Assembly: GCA_017650085.1 (NCBI GenBank)
Contig: JAGCFN010000194.1
Coordinates: 1-50,135, forward strand
Length of the DNA: 50,135 nucleotides
DNA from: Bacteroidaceae bacterium
GTDB lineage: Bacteria; Bacteroidota; Bacteroidia; Bacteroidales; Bacteroidaceae
Direction: 5' to 3'
The notes under the pieces were generated by a model. The model saw nothing but the letters and a program-made list of their open reading frames with translations. It searched no databases and was not told the DNA's origin. A program made the position numbers and the translations under genes. Shown here piece by piece: positions 15,441 through 23,362 of the stretch; position 1 is the first letter of the stretch, and every line of letters begins with the position of its first letter.

Positions 15441-16161
15441 TGTCTTGGATGACGAGACCCGCCAGAGTCATTCCGAAGATGGCCGTTATGTGGGCGAGGG
15501 AGCCGTTTGTCTGCACTTTCCGGAAGGTTTGGCTGCCGTCCTGAAGCGCTTCTCCCAGGTTGGGTAGGGGATGTTCCTCACTATGAACACAGAGGAACTT
15601 GCGGGCAGGGAATGTCTTGTTCCGTCTCATCGACGACCGCATCCGCGCTGCCAAGGGATCGCCTTTTATCTTCCAGAACTCCGAGACTCTCACTTTCGTC
15701 GGGTCAATCCGTAAAGCGGCACCCATAGAAGAGTAGAATTTGGCTTCAGTTTTCGTGGCTTGAAGGATGAGTTCTATCTTGTCGCGAAGCGAGTCGATGG
15801 CATCGATTACATAGTCGTAAATCTCTAATCTGAAGTCGTTTACGGTTTCTTTGCTAAAGTTCATCTGCAAGGCCTGAATGTTAGCTTCCGGGTTTATCTC
15901 GAGCAAACGGTTTCGCAAGGCTTCAACCTTCGGCTCGCCAATAGTTTTGGTGGTTGCCATTAGCTGGCGGTTGCAGTTTGTGACGCAGACTTTATCACTG
16001 TCGACAAGAGTGAGATGCGTGATGCCTTCGCGGACGAGACACTCGGCACACCAACTGCCTACACCTCCAAGGCCGAAGATGATGACGCGTTTGCTCTGGA
16101 TGCGTTTCATCGTTTCCGCTCCAAGCAAAAGCTCTGTCCGATTGAATAAATCTCCAGTCAT
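15430..16161 (-). CDS. tcdA: tRNA threonylcarbamoyladenosine dehydratase (TcdA/CsdL)
   Basis: A 243-residue E1-like, ThiF-fold enzyme that cyclises t6A37 to ct6A in tRNAs reading ANN codons, using ATP. The N-terminal FNRTELLLGAETMKRIQSKRV leads into the nucleotide-binding motif GLGGVGSWCAECLVREG. Further motifs are LVDSDKVCVTNCNRQLMAT and YVIDAIDSLRDKIELI. The C-terminal region (GALRIDPTKVRVSEFWKIKGDPLAARMR) is characteristic of TcdA rather than MoeB or ThiF. Convergent with and overlapping the EEP gene by 11 bp. A weak -7-like TACCTTTA lies at 16196-16189 on the minus strand. Confidence 0.92.
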   Translation of the reverse strand: MTGDLFNRTELLLGAETMKRIQSKRVIIFGLGGVGSWCAECLVREGITHLTLVDSDKVCVTNCNRQLMATTKTIGEPKVEALRNRLLEINPEANIQALQMNFSKETVNDFRLEIYDYVIDAIDSLRDKIELILQATKTEAKFYSSMGAALRIDPTKVRVSEFWKIKGDPLAARMRSSMRRNKTFPARKFLCVHSEEHPLPNLGEALQDGSQTFRKVQTNGSLAHITAIFGMTLAGLVIQDING

Positions 16162-16281
16162 TTAACTGAAAAGCTTGAAATTCGAGGATAAAGGTACGGA
16201 TTTTTTCATAAATAAGAGCCATTTTCACCCTCATTTATGGTTTTTTCGAAGCATTATGCTCTGTTTGTTGATATTTTTGCG

Positions 16282-16289
16282 TAACTTTG
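16282..16289 (+). promoter_or_regulatory. Promoter -7 box for the kduD-EIIC-kduI operon
   Basis: TAACTTTG lies 45 bp before the SDR ATG. A TTTG at 16264-16267 is only 14 bp upstream, shorter than the usual 19-21, so the -33 assignment is open. Confidence 0.5.
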
Positions 16290-16334
16290 TCTACACGCTT
16301 TAGGACATTCAACAATTAATGAAATAGAAATAAC

Positions 16335-17135
16335 ATGAGAAACATTTTTTCCTTGGAAGGCAAGAATGCCTGGATTACGGGAGCCTGTTACGGTATTGGT
16401 TTCAGTATTGCAAAAGCCTTTGCAGAGGCAGGCATCAAGAACATCATCTTCAACTGCCGTAGCGAAGAGGCGCTCCAGCATGGGTATGACAACTACAGAG
16501 AGGCTGGCATCAAGAATGCGAAAGGCTACGTTTGTGATGTGACTGACGAGCAAGCCGTGAAGGAACTGGTGGAGAAGATTCATGCTGAGGTGGGGCAGAT
16601 TGACATTCTGGTCAACAATGCCGGCATCATCAAGCGCATTCCCATGCACGAGATGAAGCGCGAGGAGTTCCAGCAAGTCATTGACATCGACCTTGTTGGT
16701 CCGTTCATTTGTTCGGCGGCAGTCGTGCCGGAGATGATGGAACGCCGCGAAGGAAAGATTATCAATGTCTGCTCGATGATGTCTGAGCTTGGGCGCGAGA
16801 CGGTTAGCGCATACGCTGCTGCCAAAGGCGGCCTGAAGATGCTTACGCGCAACATCTGTTCGGAGTACGGCGAATACAACATCCAATGCAATGGTATCGG
16901 CCCCGGATATGTTGCTACGCCGCAGACAGCTCCGCTTCGTGAGCGCCAAGCCGATGGCAGCCGTCATCCTTTCGACTCGTTCATCTGTGCAAAGACACCT
17001 GCAGGGCGTTGGCTCAACCCCGAGGAAATAGGCGGTCCTGCCGTGTTCCTGGCCTCTCACGCTTCGGATGCAGTCAACGGTCACATCCTATATGTGGATG
17101 GCGGTATTCTGGCTTATATCGGGAAGCAACCGTAG
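16335..17135 (+). CDS. kduD: SDR oxidoreductase, gluconate 5-dehydrogenase / KduD-like
   Basis: A 266-residue classical short-chain dehydrogenase: cofactor motif TGACYGIG (15-22), NNAGI (94-98), catalytic Ser147, Tyr160 and Lys164 (YAAAK), and the C-terminal substrate-loop region. Homologues are usually annotated as gluconate 5-dehydrogenase or 2-deoxy-D-gluconate/2-keto-3-deoxygluconate dehydrogenase. Because the same operon encodes KduI, the most likely reaction is reduction of 3-deoxy-D-glycero-2,5-hexodiulosonate to 2-keto-3-deoxygluconate (KduD). That choice rests on context. It is cytosolic (no signal peptide) and is followed after 62 bp by an EIIC-like transporter. Confidence 0.85.
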   Translation: MRNIFSLEGKNAWITGACYGIGFSIAKAFAEAGIKNIIFNCRSEEALQHGYDNYREAGIKNAKGYVCDVTDEQAVKELVEKIHAEVGQIDILVNNAGIIKRIPMHEMKREEFQQVIDIDLVGPFICSAAVVPEMMERREGKIINVCSMMSELGRETVSAYAAAKGGLKMLTRNICSEYGEYNIQCNGIGPGYVATPQTAPLRERQADGSRHPFDSFICAKTPAGRWLNPEEIGGPAVFLASHASDAVNGHILYVDGGILAYIGKQP

Positions 17136-17158
17136 ATGTAAGTTCATAGTCATAGTCA

Positions 17159-17193
17159 ATTCTTCATTCTTAACTCTTCATTCTTCATTTTCT
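17159..17193 (+). repeat. Degenerate 7-bp tandem repeat upstream of the EIIC gene
   Basis: Five heptamers in phase (ATTCTTC, ATTCTTA, ACTCTTC, ATTCTTC, ATTTTCT) end 4 bp before the EIIC start codon. They fill most of the 62-bp spacer; CATAGT repeats precede them. Confidence 0.75.
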
Positions 17194-17197
17194 AGGG

Positions 17198-18574
17198 ATG
17201 GAACAAGTGTTCAGTTATATCATCAGTCTTGGGGCGTCGGTCATGATGCCTATTCTCTTTACCATCATAGGCCTTTGCATCGGCATGAAGTTCGGAAAGG
17301 CTTTGAAGTCAGGGCTTTACGTGGGCGTGGGCTTTGTTGGCCTTGGCATCGTGACAGCGTTGTTGACAAACAACTTCGGCTCTCCGCTTTCCGAGATTTC
17401 GAGCCTCTACGATTTGCAGTTGGGCGTGTTCGACATGGGATGGCCCGCCGCCGCGGCTGTGGCCTACAACACGGCAGTCGGAGCGCTCATCATCCCCATC
17501 TGCTTGGGCGTTAACTTCCTGATGCTCATCACGAAAACCACTCGAACCGTGAACATCGACCTTTGGAATTATTGGCACTTTGCCTTCATCGGAGCTGTGG
17601 CTTATTTCGTTATGGGCGAGAGCTTGGCTTGGGGCTATTTCGCCGCAATCGTCTGTTACATCAATACCTTGGTGATGGCCGACCTGACGGCAAGCAAGTT
17701 CCAGGGGTATTACGAGAGCATGGAGGGCATCTCCATTCCGCAACCTTTCGTGCAGAGTTTCACTCCGTTTGCGATGCTTGTAGGCAAAGGGCTTGACCTG
17801 ATTCCTGGCTTCTCCAAGCTCGACATTGATGCCGAGGGATTGAAGAAGAAGTTCGGCGTGTTGGGCGAGCCGTTGGTGTTGGGCGTCATCGTCGGTGCCC
17901 TGATAGGTGTGTTGGCGCAACTCGACATCAAGAAGATACTGTTCTTGGGCGTCACGATGGGGGCCGTGATGGAACTCATCCCGCGCATCACAAGGTTGTT
18001 CATCGACGGCCTGATGCCCATCTCGGAAAAGACGCAGGAGGTGGTGAAGCGGAAGTTTAGCGGGAGGAAGATATACATAGGCATGTCGCCTGCGCTCGTG
18101 ATAGGCCATCCCACGACGCTTGTTGTCAGTTTGTTGCTCATTCCCGTCACCTTGGGTGTTGCCGTCATCTTGCCTGGCAACGAGTTCTTGCCTTTGGCTT
18201 CGCTCGCAGGCTTGTTCTATGTGTTTGTGATGGTGCTGCCCTACACGAAGGGAAATGTGGTGAAGACCTTTATCGTGGGCTTGATAGCGCTGATTGTCGG
18301 CCTGTACTTCGTGACGGACATGGCTCCGGCCTTCACGCAAGCCGCCCATACCGTGTTCGAGCAGACGGGCGACAATGCCGCCAAGACTCCCGAGGGCTTC
18401 GAGGCCGGCTCGCTCGACTTCGCATCCTCCCTCTTCGGCTGGGTCATCTACAAGTGCGTGAACAATCTTCGATGGATTGGAATGGCCGTGTTGGCGGCAT
18501 TCACGCTCAGCATGATGTACTACAACCGGCGGTGCATCGTTGCCGACGAATCGGAAAGCGAGAAACAAGAATAA
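17198..18574 (+). CDS. Galactitol-family PTS EIIC-like transporter (orphan, no EIIA/EIIB)
   Basis: A 458-residue, strongly hydrophobic inner-membrane protein resembling the galactitol/Sgc EIIC group. Supporting features are FSYIISLGASVMMPILFTIIGLCIGMKFGKALKSGL at the N-terminus, DMGWPAAAAVAYNTAVGA, ALVIGHPTTLVV and LIPVTLGVAVILPGNEFLPLASLAGLFYV. Genuine PTS needs EI, HPr, EIIA and EIIB, and none is encoded nearby. The gene lies between a KduD-like dehydrogenase and a KduI isomerase, so it more likely imports a pectin-derived unsaturated or keto-uronate without PTS phosphorylation. This is inference from context. The 18-bp gap to kduI supports one operon. The local sequence looks more GC-rich than the flanks by eye. 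Confidence 0.85.
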   Translation: MEQVFSYIISLGASVMMPILFTIIGLCIGMKFGKALKSGLYVGVGFVGLGIVTALLTNNFGSPLSEISSLYDLQLGVFDMGWPAAAAVAYNTAVGALIIPICLGVNFLMLITKTTRTVNIDLWNYWHFAFIGAVAYFVMGESLAWGYFAAIVCYINTLVMADLTASKFQGYYESMEGISIPQPFVQSFTPFAMLVGKGLDLIPGFSKLDIDAEGLKKKFGVLGEPLVLGVIVGALIGVLAQLDIKKILFLGVTMGAVMELIPRITRLFIDGLMPISEKTQEVVKRKFSGRKIYIGMSPALVIGHPTTLVVSLLLIPVTLGVAVILPGNEFLPLASLAGLFYVFVMVLPYTKGNVVKTFIVGLIALIVGLYFVTDMAPAFTQAAHTVFEQTGDNAAKTPEGFEAGSLDFASSLFGWVIYKCVNNLRWIGMAVLAAFTLSMMYYNRRCIVADESESEKQE

Positions 18575-18592
18575 CATAATAAGAATACGACA

Positions 18593-19567
18593 ATGAAGAA
18601 AACAATTTTAATCCTGATGCTTATGGGAAATCTCACATCTGGCCTTGCCCAGCAAAAGATGACCTTCCAGAAGGCCTGTCACCCCGACGATGTGAAGCAC
18701 TACGACACCCAGACCCTTCGCGACCGTTTCGTGATGGAGAAGGTGATGGCAGCCGACGAGATCAATCTGACCTATTCCATGTACGACCGCTTCATTTTCG
18801 GCGGAGCAATGCCCGTCACGAAGGACCTGAAGCTGGAGACCGACCCCCAGCTCCGTGCCGACTATTTCATGCGTAACCGCGAGCTCGGAATCATCAACAC
18901 CGGCGGCGAGGGTTCGGTCATCGTCGACGGTCAGGAATATCCCCTCGGTTATCGCGAGGCCCTCTATGTCGGTCGGGGATGGCTTGGCAAGGACAAGGAC
19001 GGGAAGGACATCGACTCGAACCGCGAAGTCATCTTCCGCTCGAAGGATGCCAAGAACCCTGCGAAGTTCTACTTGAACTCGGCCACCGCCCACCACCACT
19101 ACAAGACGCAATGGATAACGCTGGACGGACGCAAGAACGGCAAAATCCAGAGCCTGAAGGCGACCGTCACCGGACCGCTCGGCACCCTGGCAGAGTCGAA
19201 CCAACGCACCATCTACCAGCTCATCGTCAACACCTCGCTCCAGGAAGGCCCCTGCCAGTTGCAGATGGGACTGACCCAACTGCAGGAGGGGAGCGTGTGG
19301 AACACCATGCCGCCTCACACCCATGGCCGTCGCATAGAAGCCTACTATTACTTCAATGTGCCTGAAGGTCAGACCGTTAGCCACATTATGGGTGAGCCGC
19401 AGGAGAGTCGCGTGGTATGGCTTCACAACGAGCAGGCCATCATGTCGCCCGAATGGAGCATCCACTGTGCAAGCGCGACCTACTACTACACCTTCATCTG
19501 GGGTATGGCGGGCGAGAACCTGAACTACAACGACAAGGATGTCATTCAGGTGGGAGACTTGAGGTAA
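18593..19567 (+). CDS. kduI: 5-keto-4-deoxyuronate isomerase (KduI) with a signal peptide
   Basis: KduI converts 4-deoxy-L-threo-5-hexosulose uronate to 3-deoxy-D-glycero-2,5-hexodiulosonate in pectin/glycosaminoglycan catabolism. The 324-residue protein matches the family from about residue 28 ([36 protein letters not shown]) to the end ([18 protein letters not shown]). The zinc-site residues are His242, His244 and Glu249 ([15 protein letters not shown]) and His291 (EWSIHC). Known KduI proteins are about 280 residues and cytosolic. This one adds a clear Sec signal peptide ([20 protein letters not shown]), with cleavage likely near AQ-Q, and a lysine/aspartate-rich loop at about 130-158. It therefore appears periplasmic, upstream of import by the EIIC-like protein. 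Confidence 0.92.
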   Translation: MKKTILILMLMGNLTSGLAQQKMTFQKACHPDDVKHYDTQTLRDRFVMEKVMAADEINLTYSMYDRFIFGGAMPVTKDLKLETDPQLRADYFMRNRELGIINTGGEGSVIVDGQEYPLGYREALYVGRGWLGKDKDGKDIDSNREVIFRSKDAKNPAKFYLNSATAHHHYKTQWITLDGRKNGKIQSLKATVTGPLGTLAESNQRTIYQLIVNTSLQEGPCQLQMGLTQLQEGSVWNTMPPHTHGRRIEAYYYFNVPEGQTVSHIMGEPQESRVVWLHNEQAIMSPEWSIHCASATYYYTFIWGMAGENLNYNDKDVIQVGDLR

Positions 19568-19746
19568 CCCCCAGTCACTCCCTTTCGGAAAACGAAGCAG
19601 CGGGCTTGGCAGTCGACTAGGCTCGCCGCTTCGTATCTTGCAGCCATAAAATCACGGAAGCGATTCGTTTGCAAATTTATGGCGACTTTTTGAACATTGC
19701 AAGAGAAAGGGGGGATTTTTGTTTTCAAGCGTCATTGTTGCATAGA

Positions 19747-19835
19747 ACGTAAAGCCCCTCTCTAACTCCCTCCAAAGGGCGAGGACGGGAGGAGGCTATC
19801 TCTCCCCTCAACGGAGGAAAGGGTGGGGTCGGCAG
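19747..19835. repeat. C-rich/G-rich palindromic spacer repeat
   Basis: The 271-bp spacer between the convergent kduI and DUF2264 genes contains no gene. It holds an imperfect stem at about 19593-19633 (CGAAGC...GCTTCG, without a T-run) and, from 19747, C-rich segments (CTAACTCCCTCC) followed by complementary G-rich segments (GGGAGGAGGCT). The same family occurs inside mutS2 and after rnz. Confidence 0.6.
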
Positions 19836-19838
19836 GGA

Positions 19839-21104
19839 CTACCACCTGTCTCGGATCTGGATGTCGTCGGCCCAACGATGGTCTTTCGGGAATGGCTGGC
19901 CTCCCCATGCTTTCACCTGCGTCCAGGGTTGCGGGGCGTCTGACCAGAAGGGCTGGCTAGCTGGCAAGCCCAAGGGCATGAACATCATGGAGGTCATATA
20001 GACGGAGCCGTTGTTGGTGTACCAATCGGCTACATCGGGTTGCGAGCCGCAGAAGCCGATGGTGAGGAACCCGGCATTATTGAAGTTTTCCTGAACATCG
20101 AACATCCGGTGCAGCACCTTTGTCAGGGCGGCTCGTACCTGGCCGTTCGTCAGTTCCTCGGGCAGTTTCCCGTACCAAGCCATCAGTGCCAGGGGCTGCA
20201 TAGCCGACAGACGGTAGGTGATGGAGCGGCCGAAGACGGGGAAGGTGCCTTCGGGTGAGATGAAGCGCTCCAGGATGATGGCGAACCTCTGTGCTCGCTT
20301 CAGGGCGCGGTCGTAGTATTTCTGGTAATCCAGACGCGAACTCTTCTTGGAATCAATCATCGCTTGAAGCGTTTCAAGATACATGGGATGAAACACGAAG
20401 CTCGAGTAGTAGTCGAAGGCGAAGTTCGGGCCGTCGGCATACCATCCGTCGCCTACATACCATTCCTCCACCTTCCGGCAAGCCATGTTGACGCGGTACT
20501 CGTCGAACTGAGCGCCGGCTTTCGCCAGCAGACTCTCGATGGTCGAGGAGAAGAGGAGCCAGTTGGAGTAGGGCGGGTCAATCTTGCGGAGCGACTGGAA
20601 CTCTTTGATGTACCGTTGCTTGGTCATTTCGTCGAGGGGCATCCACAAGGTGTCCCAAGCACGGAGGAACGATTCGGCGAGGAAGGCGGCATCCACCAGA
20701 TTCTGTCCAGAACGGCCCCAGCAGAGATAGTCGGGCGAGTCGGGGTCGACGGCGTTCTTGTAGGCTGCCAAGGCCCATTCTCGGAGTTGCCGGCGTTGCT
20801 GGCCCTCGGCTGTCTCGTCGTCGGGCAGTGTCAGCCAAGGGGCGATGCCCGTCATCAGTCTGCCGAAAGTCTCCATATACACCACGCTGCGGTCGCGATT
20901 GTCGAACGAAGGCGAGAATTCGGTCTTCATGTTCTTCTGCAACTCGCCTTTGGCCATGTTCTCGAGGACGGGACGAGCCATCTTGTAGGCCAACGAACAC
21001 CAGTATTCACGGTCGGTCTGATCTGCCTGCTTCGCTTTCTTGGCGGCCTGCAGAGGCATCAGTAGCGCTAGGGCTACTGTCAGGAGAAAAAGCTTCTTTG
21101 TCAT
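19839..21104 (-). CDS. DUF2264 family secreted protein (probable rhamnogalacturonan-related)
   Basis: A 421-residue exported protein with a signal peptide (MTKKLFLLTVALALLMPLQAAKKA). The rest is one DUF2264 domain, rich in aromatic and acidic motifs expected of an alpha/alpha-barrel: YMETFGRLMTGIAPWL, DYLCWGRSGQNLVDAAFLAESF, DGWYADGPNFAFDYYSSFVFHPMYL and FPVFGRSITYRLSAMQPLALMAW. Family members are often encoded with rhamnogalacturonan-degrading enzymes, and biochemical function is not settled. It overlaps the upstream GH105 gene by 4 bp (ATGA), so translational coupling is likely and a joint role in pectin side-chain or oligosaccharide processing is plausible. Confidence 0.85.
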   Translation of the reverse strand: MTKKLFLLTVALALLMPLQAAKKAKQADQTDREYWCSLAYKMARPVLENMAKGELQKNMKTEFSPSFDNRDRSVVYMETFGRLMTGIAPWLTLPDDETAEGQQRRQLREWALAAYKNAVDPDSPDYLCWGRSGQNLVDAAFLAESFLRAWDTLWMPLDEMTKQRYIKEFQSLRKIDPPYSNWLLFSSTIESLLAKAGAQFDEYRVNMACRKVEEWYVGDGWYADGPNFAFDYYSSFVFHPMYLETLQAMIDSKKSSRLDYQKYYDRALKRAQRFAIILERFISPEGTFPVFGRSITYRLSAMQPLALMAWYGKLPEELTNGQVRAALTKVLHRMFDVQENFNNAGFLTIGFCGSQPDVADWYTNNGSVYMTSMMFMPLGLPASQPFWSDAPQPWTQVKAWGGQPFPKDHRWADDIQIRDRW

Positions 21105-23347
21105 TTTATGATATCATATTTTAGGGGTTGGCGCAGGTTTGCCATAAACTCGTCGATGACATTCTGCCACTGAACTTCGGAGCCGACATCGTAGAGACTC
21201 CAAGCCGAGCCGAAGTAGTATGTGTAGGGCGCTCCCGTGTAGTTCTTGACGATGCCGACAGCGTGGTTGAGTTCGCCTTTCAGCACCTTGGTCTTGCTCA
21301 CGTCATTAGGGAACAATGTCGCCACAAAGACTTGCGACTGATGCAGGTCGGGCCGGTCGGTCGGGTCGGCATAACGGAGGTAGTTCTTGCCCAAGGCAAG
21401 GCCTTCATCACCGTGAAGGACAACACCTGCGGCCAAGGCCGTCGGCTTCCCGATGCCGTCGTACCAAACCGTCATGCGGTTGAAGTGCGAACCTTTGTCC
21501 AAACTGATTAGCCGATGCTCGGTAACACCGTCCGAAGTAGTGCCGTAAGTCAGCTCTGCCGTGAATCTAAGGGGCCCGTTGTCGAGAATCCGGCATGTCT
21601 TGTAACAATAGGGGAAGACGAGCTGGCCGTCGTTCATCAAGGCAGGTGCCCCACAACCCAGCGAAGGGCCTACGCCGTAGGCATCCATGCCGTTGCCGTG
21701 GTCGAGGTGAAACGAGGTGCTCCTGTCTATCTCGGCAAAAGCCACTTTCTGCCCCGCTTTCCGCAACGAGTCTTCCATCAAGTTTCCTTCGCGGTCTTTC
21801 GTGTATCGCTCCTCAACCACCAGCTCGGGCGTGTTCTTCACCCATACATCGATGCCGAATGAGCGTTCTCCCGTCTTCTGCAGGGCAGGACCGTAGATGC
21901 GATAGGCCGAGCGGTCGTTTTCCCAAGTCAGGTCATCCTTGCGGATAGGGTAGACCTTGCCTCTGACGAAAGCCTTGGGCGTCGAAGGCTTGCCTTTACT
22001 GATTGTAAACGAGGCTTTTCCGCGGGGATGAACCGACACGAAGAGCAACAACTTCCCGTCGTAAGTCTTCTGGTAGTCAACCTCTTGTCCGGCCAAGTTC
22101 TCTATCACAACCGGTTCCTCGGAACTGATTCCCAATTGCTCACAAACCCTTTGCAAGTCAAACTCTGCCACCTCTTGCCGCTGCCGGTCACTCTCGTTTT
22201 GAAAGGTGAGAGAGAGCTTCTCTGTCTGCAAGTATCTGCAGTATTCGCAAGTCGCCAGCAGAAAAGCGCCCACGCCGAAGTTGGCCTGACTGTTCGCATC
22301 GACTGTCTGCCCCGGAATGGCGCGTTCGCCGATGGGTTGAACATAACCCACCTTGCCCCTTGTTTGCAGGGCGACTTCTGAGAGGTAATGCCAGGCCCTC
22401 TCTACAGTCTGGGCGTACATCTTCTTCGGCAGATAACCGTTGTTGATGCCCCAAAGCAAGCCATAACAGAAGAAAGCCGTGCCCGAAGTCTCGAAGCCGG
22501 GAGCATGTTCTGGGTCCATCATCGATCGCGTCCAATGCCCTTGAGGTTGTTGCAAACCCCTGACGGCCCCAGCTAGATTGACGAATTTCTCTGCGAAGAA
22601 AGGTTGGTGGCAATAGTCCTTAGGCATGTCCTGCAACACTTTGGCAAGGCCTGCCAGCACCCATCCGTCGCCTCGAGCCCAGAAATCTTTCTTCCCGTTG
22701 GCGGTCTTGTGCTTGGGGTAGACATACTTCCCGTCGCGGAAATAAAGGCCAGTCGCATTGTCGAGCATGATACTGTCACTGAAGCAAAGGTTCTCGTAGA
22801 GTTTGTCCAGATACTTCGTATCGCCCGTCAGGCGGTACATCTTCGTCATCACGGGCATCACCATGTACAGGGCATCGGCCCACCACCAATAGTCGTGGGC
22901 TTTCGAGTCGGCTTCGTACCCCATCACTTCTTTTGCGCGTGCCACTTTCTGCTCCGACTTCTTGTCCGTTTCGTCCAGATTGTAGAGGTCGATGTAGGTC
23001 TGGAAACAGATCTGCCAGTCGCCGAAGAGCACATAATCCTGCCCCTCGCCGTACTGCCGGTACTTCCATTTTTTCGCGTCCGACTCCGTGGCTCCTTTCC
23101 AATGATTGTGCTCGGCCCAACGGATGCTATAATCCAACATCCCTTTGTCCTTCAGCAACTTATACGCTTCCATGTTGCCCGTGTGATAGGCCGCTTCGTC
23201 CCAAAAGGCCCGGACTTCTGCAGGGTGGTTGGCTTGCCAATAGGTGTTCACCTTTCGGATGATGTCCTTAACCTCGTCGGTGGTCCATTGCCTCGCCTGT
23301 AAGCTCAATGTTGACAGAATTGCCAATAAAAATAGAATCTTTTTCAT
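21101..23347 (-). CDS. Unsaturated rhamnogalacturonyl hydrolase (GH105) fused to a DUF4861 domain
   Basis: A 748-residue exported protein with a signal peptide (MKKILFLLAILSTLSLQA). Residues about 25-385 form a GH105 alpha/alpha-barrel: the YWWWADALYMVMPVM motif with probable catalytic Asp158, then FWARGDGWVLAGLAKVL, FETSGTAFFCYGLLWGI and GKVGYVQPIGE. GH105 enzymes hydrate and release the terminal unsaturated galacturonate left by pectate or rhamnogalacturonan lyases. Residues about 440-745 are a DUF4861 domain, common in the same context. The released 4-deoxy-5-keto-uronate is the substrate of the convergent kduI gene product. It is translationally coupled to DUF2264 (4-bp overlap) and lies 15 bp after mutS2. 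Confidence 0.9.
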   Translation of the reverse strand: MKKILFLLAILSTLSLQARQWTTDEVKDIIRKVNTYWQANHPAEVRAFWDEAAYHTGNMEAYKLLKDKGMLDYSIRWAEHNHWKGATESDAKKWKYRQYGEGQDYVLFGDWQICFQTYIDLYNLDETDKKSEQKVARAKEVMGYEADSKAHDYWWWADALYMVMPVMTKMYRLTGDTKYLDKLYENLCFSDSIMLDNATGLYFRDGKYVYPKHKTANGKKDFWARGDGWVLAGLAKVLQDMPKDYCHQPFFAEKFVNLAGAVRGLQQPQGHWTRSMMDPEHAPGFETSGTAFFCYGLLWGINNGYLPKKMYAQTVERAWHYLSEVALQTRGKVGYVQPIGERAIPGQTVDANSQANFGVGAFLLATCEYCRYLQTEKLSLTFQNESDRQRQEVAEFDLQRVCEQLGISSEEPVVIENLAGQEVDYQKTYDGKLLLFVSVHPRGKASFTISKGKPSTPKAFVRGKVYPIRKDDLTWENDRSAYRIYGPALQKTGERSFGIDVWVKNTPELVVEERYTKDREGNLMEDSLRKAGQKVAFAEIDRSTSFHLDHGNGMDAYGVGPSLGCGAPALMNDGQLVFPYCYKTCRILDNGPLRFTAELTYGTTSDGVTEHRLISLDKGSHFNRMTVWYDGIGKPTALAAGVVLHGDEGLALGKNYLRYADPTDRPDLHQSQVFVATLFPNDVSKTKVLKGELNHAVGIVKNYTGAPYTYYFGSAWSLYDVGSEVQWQNVIDEFMANLRQPLKYDIIK

Positions 23348-23362
23348 GGTATGTAGGTTGCT

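Noticed and set aside
16254-17084. 276-codon ORF antisense to the SDR gene
   Set aside because: Shadow frame; the plus strand encodes a complete SDR with catalytic residues.
17198-18574. Functional galactitol PTS permease
   Set aside because: No EIIA, EIIB, HPr or EI gene in the window, and the neighbours are uronate enzymes rather than hexitol enzymes.
17309-18577. 422-codon ORF antisense to the EIIC gene
   Set aside because: His/Gln/Arg-rich shadow of a GC-rich membrane-protein gene; no recognisable features, and the opposite strand is a clear family member.
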